DNA of 64,000 nucleotides from the NCBI GenBank assembly GCA_950022655.1, contig OX465584.1, positions 56,595,789 to 56,659,788 on the forward strand, written 5' to 3'. The DNA is from Alentia gelatinosa. Taxonomy: Eukaryota; Annelida; Polychaeta; Phyllodocida; Polynoidae. Position 1 is the first letter of the stretch, and the number at the start of each line of letters is the position of its first letter. Made by a program: the position numbers and the translations under genes. Positions 58,412-64,000 of the stretch are shown piece by piece. The notes below the pieces were generated by a model that did not search any database, was not told the DNA's origin, and saw nothing but the letters and a program-made list of their open reading frames with translations.

Positions 58412-58556
58412 CCAAACTCGAGTTAGTCGTGTTATTGTTCATTGCACTCCGGCAAGATCTCGCATTACTGCTCTCGGCTTCGCCTCGTGCAGTAATACAC
58501 AATCTTGCTGTCGTGTGATAAACAACAACACGACTAACTCTTGTTTGGTTTCTCCA
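58412..58556. mobile_element. Long foldback element
   Basis: AGTTAGTCGTGTTATTGTT (58425) pairs with AACAACAACACGACTAACT (about 58525-58543). GGCAAGATCTCG pairs with an AATCTTGCTG block and GCATTACTG with CAGTAAT around a CTCTCGGCTTCGCCTCG loop. Outer ACCAAACTC and CTTGTTTGGT extend the arms to about 60 bp. Non-coding. Confidence 0.82.
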
Positions 58557-59117
58557 TAGTATCAAAGTTGTCTTGGCGGCAGCAGTGGCCTGGTGGTTGT
58601 GTATGTTGAGGGGCGGGTCGGATCAACAGTTACCCCCTTCTCCGGTGTCTCACGCACCCTGCCCGCTCGTTGCGTGTCGCCAATCAAGCCTCCATTGAGA
58701 GGCGGACCGTTTCGCGCTGCACCGTGTGGCCCGTTCCGTCCCGGCACATTGAGCGGCGGACGGTTTCGCGTTGACCCGCCCAGCCCGTTCCGTCACACCA
58801 TCCCCGCATTGTGTCCACCTTTCCGTTTAATCCCGCGACCCGTCACTCATTGCCAACCCATTCATAATTAATTCTGTTATTTGCGCGCGCTTGTTACAAC
58901 GGGGACAGCTGGGTCTCACTGCGCATGTTCAGGCGTCCCCTGTATACATTTCATCACGAGGCGCATGCGCAAGCGTTCCTACAGAGATGATGCGATTTTT
59001 TTTGGGATTTTTTTTCAGTGAGGTCGCCATGTATTCTTAAGTTTGCTGAGGAATGGACAACAAGCCGTTATAGGACACCGTGATTGTTAGTTCAGCCATC
59101 ATCCGCTAGAAAAGTGT

Positions 59118-59530
59118 AAGATAATCGTGAGGAAAGGCAATAAAAAAACCTTTTATGGAAAACCCCCCAAAAGTGTTTTAATAAAATCCATTGATAACTG
59201 GACCCGCCACCTTGAGTTTTGTTTAAGGTCAGGAGGGGGAGGGGGGCAAGGTGACAGCCTCCATAATGCAATAATTATCCGCCCTATAGTGTGTTTTCCC
59301 TTGCCTCACGATGCGAACCCTAAGTTCTCTTGTCAGTTGTTATAATCCATTGATATTCATAAAACCTCTCTATGGCAAGCCCCAGAAAATATTTCTAATA
59401 AAATCTATTGATAACTGGACCCCGTCACCTGATATGAAGTTTGGCGTCGGCGGGCACGATGGCCACTACCATAACACAATAGCCATGTGCCCTGTATGTT
59501 TAACACCGATAGGGGGCAGCAGCAGCATGG
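59118..59530. repeat. Repeat family D, two adjacent copies
   Basis: AATAAAATCCATTGATAACTG plus GACCCGCCACCT at about 59179-59215 and AATAAAATCTATTGATAACTG plus GACCCCGTCACCT at about 59397-59430. Upstream of each is a TTTTATGGAAAACCCC/TCTATGGCAAGCCCC block, downstream a CAT-ATG-CACAATA block. A third copy is at 61870-62115. Confidence 0.8.
59506..59522 (+). promoter_or_regulatory. CTCF-like site
   Basis: CCGATAGGGGGCAGCAG on the plus strand, close to 10661-10677. Confidence 0.55.
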
Positions 59531-59746
59531 CGTCAGGGACGCTCTAAATGTCGTCTGCTTCTTCAGAGTCCAGTGGGCGGTAATTCGGTAATGGCGGGTT
59601 TTGTCTGGCGTCGTACGAGCCACGAGATGTCAAATCTCATGTAAAATTCATCAGCCAACGCGGCGACGTTCCATTACTCGCATTGGCCACACATTCCCCC
59701 ATTATCGCCCAGCCACACACAAACACACACACACACATCATGACGC

Positions 59747-60322
59747 TGACGTCACTGCCCTCGACGCGGGTGACGTCGTCTCGCGCGATGCTAATTCACC
59801 GCCGCCGCCATTGTGCGGGTCCACTGCTGGTTTTGTCTGCGGCTAAGGCGATAACAATAAGACACGCCGTCAACCAGCGGCCCCGGCCCCGCTAAGGCGC
59901 AGTTCATAGAGGCGACGACCGCGGCGCAATTTCCGGTCGGCGTTTCCGGCCCGCCGTCGCGCACGGGTTTATCTCGCGCCGCCCGAGACCGGTGTCGCTG
60001 CACGATAATGGCGGCCGGAATATGAAAAATCTTGCATTTTTCATGCTCCGTCGCCCACGAACCAAAAGCGCGGCGGCGGGGTGGCCGGCCAGCGTTCCCC
60101 GATGACGCGATAAACGAGGGAGGGGCCCGGCTTAGGGCCATCAAGCGACCTCGAGCGGTCGCGAGAAATATTTTGGTGGGGACTTAAGAAGAGGACCAGA
60201 GCTCGTACCTCATGGTCACGTGACAGACGCCCGGGTAGAGGCGCCACCACACGGGCGTCCCGCGGCGCCCTAACCGGAAATACCACCGGAAGTACCTCTG
60301 TCATCGGCCAAAATGGCGCTGT
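59747..60322. promoter_or_regulatory. Candidate CpG-rich promoter upstream of the SoxD exon
   Basis: CRE TGACGTCA at 59747 and TGACGTCG at 59771. YY1-like GCCGCCATTG at 59804, ATGGCGGC at 60008 and AAATGGCGCT at 60311. ETS-type TTTCCGGT at 59930 and CCGGAAGT at 60286-60293. E-box CACGTG at 60217. A perfect NRF1 GCGCATGCGC lies at 58961. GC content is high and CpG is not depleted. It lies 5-5.6 kb upstream of the SoxD coding exon on the transcribed strand, so it is the best promoter candidate in the window. No TSS or 5'UTR exon could be fixed. Confidence 0.45.
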
Positions 60323-61865
60323 CAGGGAGGTGGTGGGACTGGATGGCGACACTGTATTGTTTTGTTAGAGGACGGGCAGTTGGGGAGGGTGGAGAGCGGG
60401 GGCAGGCCACTTGTGAGGGTAATGGTAATGAAGCTGATTTGACACCGGGGACGTTTTTGTCGGCGGTCGGTGCTGATTCATGCCCCGAATGCCGCTACTC
60501 GCCGCTAAATGACCCCGCCGCCCGCCGCAGCCCGCCGCAGCCCGCCCGCTACACGTTCACAATCACCACCAGCCCGCCACTACCCGCCCTGCAGTGTGTC
60601 ACTCTCCACTCATCCTCTCTCCTCCCCCCGTAGGTTTAGAGCTGCTTAAGCGTCCCGTAGAGGATTCTACTCGGAGGGTTTTATTGCTACACATTGTTAG
60701 AAAGCCCCATTCTGCCTCCCTTTGTGGCACTCACCCGGGGCGTTGAACTGCCTGCCTACAGTGGTAAAGAGGTCTCTGAGATAGTGAGGCCCGTCCCACT
60801 ACCTGATAGGTGCACTTATTTATCTCCGACCCCTTTTTCCCTACTATATCTAAAAAATATGATTCTGATCGGATCCGCTTGGAGATACATAGAGACAGAA
60901 TGAACCAAACCTATGCTTGGAGACTGAAGCGCAACGAGAGTGGGAATCTCGTGTAGTGAAAAACTCGAACCTGTTCTTCTTTTTTATAGGAATATACTCA
61001 GACATACTTCTTCTCTTCTGATTCAATTTGAGCCATGCCGAAATCAAAGTTTAGTATTGTAGTTTTTTTATCTACTTTTCTCCTGAGAAACCAATGAGAT
61101 CTCACTTTCGCTGGTAGCCCCTTCAAAACTCCGCTGATATCCCCCACCCACTACCACTCCAGCCACCACTTTAAGTATTTGACCCATTCCTAGTCCCATG
61201 AAAATAAACGTAGGTTTCTTAAAAATAATACCATTTCTTTTCCATATCCAGCCGTAGTGGACACGATTCAGATGCCACACTGATTTGATTTTAGATTATG
61301 GATATCATTAACAATGTTCTTTGTCTGTGGTTTTTCTCTGTGTTATAATTGAGGCTCGCGCATTTTTTTGGGGGTGATTTGGGAGGTGGGGAGGGCTGGG
61401 GTGCTTACGTCAGTGAGTCAGACACTGACGAGGGGCGACAACTGTCCTCAATTTGCCACCCCTCCCATTGCAGCACCGCCGCATTCCGCCACAGACGTTA
61501 ATTACATTAAACCCGAATTAATCAGTCACTTAACGAGCCAAGATGGCCGCCGCCGCCGAACCACGCGCCCGGTCACATGACCTGTGGTGAGTAAGCCGTG
61601 ACGCGTGAAGAAGGAGGTCAGTATTGATGGGTACGACGATTTTACGACATCGGCGATCATGTCGTAAAATATATACAATAAGACGTGAAAAAGAAACCAA
61701 ATTGTGTAAGAATATGTGAAAATCATATAAATCTCATGTAAATCTTAACGGAGCAAAAAAATTTGAAATAATATAAATTAATATATCTGTGTGATGTCTA
61801 TGATTCCTTGTTACGGCTGGATATGTTCATGCGTGGTGGAGGTATAGGGCACAGAGTGTTTGTTA
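60323..61865. other. Non-coding block
   Basis: GC-rich to 60.64 kb, then AT-rich. A YY1-like AAGATGGCCGCC lies at about 61540. No exon recognised. Confidence 0.4.
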
Positions 61866-62115
61866 GTTCCGCAATCCTCCAGAAAATTGTAAGATAGCTC
61901 CACGGTAGGCAGGGGGCTTTCTGTGGTCATAATCTATAGATAATCGCGAAACGAGGCTAAAACCCTTTTATGGCAAACCCAAAACGATTGTTTCAATAAA
62001 ATCCATTGGTAACTGGACCCGCCACCTGGTGTTTTATTAAGTGTCGGGGGGCAAGATGGCAGCTTCCACGATACAATAGCTATGTGCCTGTGTTTTCCTT
62101 GGCCTCACGATGCGG
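61866..62115. repeat. Repeat family D, copy 3
   Basis: CCTTTTATGGCAAACCC, AATAAAATCCATTGGTAACTG, GACCCGCCACCTGGTGTTTT, GTGTCGGGGGGCAAGATGG and CCTCACGATGCGGA match 59.12-59.33 kb. Confidence 0.82.
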
Positions 62116-62127
62116 AGCTAAAGTTCT

Positions 62128-62198
62128 GAGTCATTGTGAGCAGTTGACAATGGAGTGTGAGCAGCTCAGAGCGGCGCGGGGAGCGCAGGAGCTGCTCA
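62128..62198. promoter_or_regulatory. GAGCWGCTC cluster, high-coordinate end
   Basis: GAG at 62128 and 62138 (10 bp), then exact GAGCAGCTC at 62159 with GAGCGGCGC at 62169 (10 bp) and GAGCGCAGG at 62181 (12 bp), and exact GAGCTGCTC at 62189. Role unknown. Confidence 0.45.
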
Positions 62199-62795
62199 CT
62201 GGACCAGACTCGTCGGCGGAGCATGCACCGCAACAATACCATGACCCAGAAAAGAGCGCCGACAAAAGGCCTATACAGGGCCGGGCAAATAATGAGTGGT
62301 TCCTGCCTGACCACAAACCAACCACAAGGGCTGGGCAGTCTTCTGTCACCCCTCTGAGGGGTTGGGGAGGAGGAGACGGGGGCCAGGGGGATTGGGGAAG
62401 AAGGAGGGAGGGGTGGGTTGTCCCAGGCAGCACAGAGGTACCTACCGGCCTGCCATCACTGCCAATTCTTATCACACGTATAACCTCTGAAGAAAAAATA
62501 ATTAAATCTTGGCTGGCAAGAGTCAATAGGCACGGAAAGGTATTGTGGGAAGGCCCGACCACAAAGCACGGCTTTTCATTGGTCGACACGGCCGATTGTG
62601 CCTCCGCCTGTCGGCCACGGACGGAACTTGGCCGCAGCCCACCCCTCAGTATTGTGACTCCGGACAACGCATGCGCCGGGGATTCTTTCCCCGGACAATG
62701 CGTATTGTCTCCCCGGACAATACGCGCTCCGGCGTCCCGTCACCATGGAGACGACGATTGTTGGTAGGTACTGGAGGAAGAAGAAGGAGAAGGAC

Positions 62796-63215
62796 GGGGC
62801 AGCCTTGGTGTTGGTCACTCTCCTAGCAGATCTTTTGGGCGCTGGCGCTTACTAATCTCTGCCCCGACCTAAAGCTGGTTTCCCTGAGTATCCACTGAAG
62901 ACAGGGGAGACCAGCGTACATTTCAGATTCAAAACAAGCCAACTGTCAAAAGTTGTTGAAGCCAAACAACTCTGATATGAGTCTGATTTTATATGACAAA
63001 TAACAGAAATGGGTATAAATAATTTACCATATAATATGTTTTTATCTGTATATACATATAGAACCGTAAATACTGCCCAAAGCGCTAAAAATTTAGGATA
63101 TCTGAAAAACGGGCGGATGGGACAGATCTTGTCCCAAACAGGCTTGCAGACATTCAAGCGGCCGCAGAAAGTAGAGCGCAGGATGTCTGCTGGGAGAGTG
63201 GGTGTTGGTTGGTGA
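62796..63215. mobile_element. TIR family F, copy 2
   Basis: The left end GTTGGTCACTCTCCTAGCAG is mirrored at the right end by CTGCTGGGAGAGTGGGTGTTGG, followed inward by ATCT/ATGT and GCGC-containing blocks. The left 190 bp matches the reverse complement of 34060-34312. No coding capacity. Confidence 0.65.
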
Positions 63216-64000
63216 GGAGGTATCGGCGAGGGGCGGGGGTGAGGTTTGAAGTGTGGAGATATGCGGCTGAGGGCCCTCCTTGCCCGTGGTTGGCGCTGCT
63301 GGGTCTCTGTCCCCATGATAAAGCCCTTTCCTGGTGCCCTTGTCCTCCCAAACAAAGACCTCCGGTGGTGCACACCAGAGGACTGTTTCCTGGATCCTGC
63401 CCCCTCACCGGCACCCTCCACTAGGTCATCCGCTGTCCCAGGTCCCGAACACTTCCTCTACCATAGCTTTGAGTCAGCTTTCAGGGCCACAAAGGCCATT
63501 ATTCAGCGAAGAAGTCATAAACTTTCTGGCTGCACATAGACTTGCTCAAGACTTTGATTATGGACATAATTAAGATTATTAAGAAAATTATTTTGAAACA
63601 TTTTAACTTCCTCCAACGCCTGACAGGCCCAGAAATCAGTATCCATGCGAGGAGGGGTGAGGTAGGTTGAGGCAACGAGTCTCTATACTCGTTGGTTGAG
63701 GGGAAGCCAGTCTAGGCAGCATACACTGGGCAGTGGTACAAGATGCGAGTATCTTACAATGGGACTTAAACAATAAACTCAGCATCTATGGTATGAAAAC
63801 AGACTTTTTGACCATCAACAGAAAAGTAGATTTTTCAAAGAGAGACAAACAATGGCTACTTACAATACGAAAGCTGTGGCGAATGAATGGCTCGACTTGG
63901 AACAAACCTAAACAAGTAGCTCTCAATGACTCAAGTCCTTGTGGCCGAGCACCTCACTTGTTGACCATGTGTCCAGGAGGGTTGCCATAGTAACGGAGTG
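63216..64000. other. Non-coding block to window end
   Basis: A family C end fragment (TAGACTTGCTCAAGACTTTG) lies at 63538-63557. An RFX X-box-like GTTGCCATAGTAAC lies at 63981-63994. No exon recognised. Confidence 0.45.

Noticed and set aside
62006..62767. 253-codon open frame
   Set aside because: It starts in repeat family D and runs through a GC-rich segment with the opposite strand equally open. No recognisable domain.
1..64000. CRISPR array, operon, prophage or origin
   Set aside because: None seen. The direct repeats are satellites without unique spacers, and the exon is spliced, so the DNA is eukaryotic nuclear.

Overview
This is a gene-poor stretch of an animal nuclear genome. There are no bacterial-style operons. 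The window has long non-coding tracts, many microsatellites and minisatellites, small non-autonomous repeats, and one clearly spliced exon. The exon encodes the N-terminus of a SoxD (Sox5/6/13) transcription factor and has long His, Asn and Gln runs. Together with the motif repertoire (CTCF-, RFX-, nuclear-receptor-, CREB-, ETS-, NRF1- and YY1-like sites) this points to a bilaterian invertebrate. A lophotrochozoan such as a mollusc, annelid or brachiopod is my best guess, but the sequence does not settle the phylum.

The only coding feature I can defend is on the minus strand at 53942-54733, with an acceptor 4 bases before the ATG and a consensus donor after codon 264. Transcription runs toward lower coordinates. 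I see no later SoxD exon (coiled-coil, Q-box or HMG box), so everything from 53941 to 1 is most simply one huge first coding intron of more than 53.9 kb. Sequence above 54737 is an upstream intron, a possible 5'UTR exon or the promoter. The best promoter-like cluster there is 59.7-60.3 kb.

Layout. 1-1.6 kb: mixed non-coding. 1.6-2.6 kb: a 73-bp satellite followed by a foldback element. 4.47-4.55 kb: a nuclear-receptor half-site cluster. 8-12 kb: homeodomain-like, CRE, ETS and a dense CTCF-like cluster. 12-19 kb: tandem duplications and two repeat families. 19.3-20.4 kb: a second nuclear-receptor cluster. 21-26 kb: a TIR element family and tandem repeats. 26.4-26.7 kb: a dense GAGCWGCTC cluster. 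30.5, 38.1 and 58.5 kb: long foldback elements. 33-34, 43, 48, 52, 55 and 63 kb: two further interspersed families. 39.4-39.9, 45.7-46.2 and 53.1-53.5 kb: minisatellites. 54-55 kb: the SoxD exon and a tRNA-like SINE pair. 59-62 kb: promoter-like motifs and a fourth repeat family.

The most striking unexplained signal is a 9-bp inverted motif, GAGC(A/T)GCTC. I count 23 exact matches, against about 0.5 expected for equal base use. It often sits in small arrays where copies or half-copies repeat every 10 or 12 bp, about one helical turn. The flanks differ between clusters, so it does not look like a transposon end. It may be the site of an unrecognised DNA-binding or architectural factor at this developmental locus. 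All counts here were made by eye.
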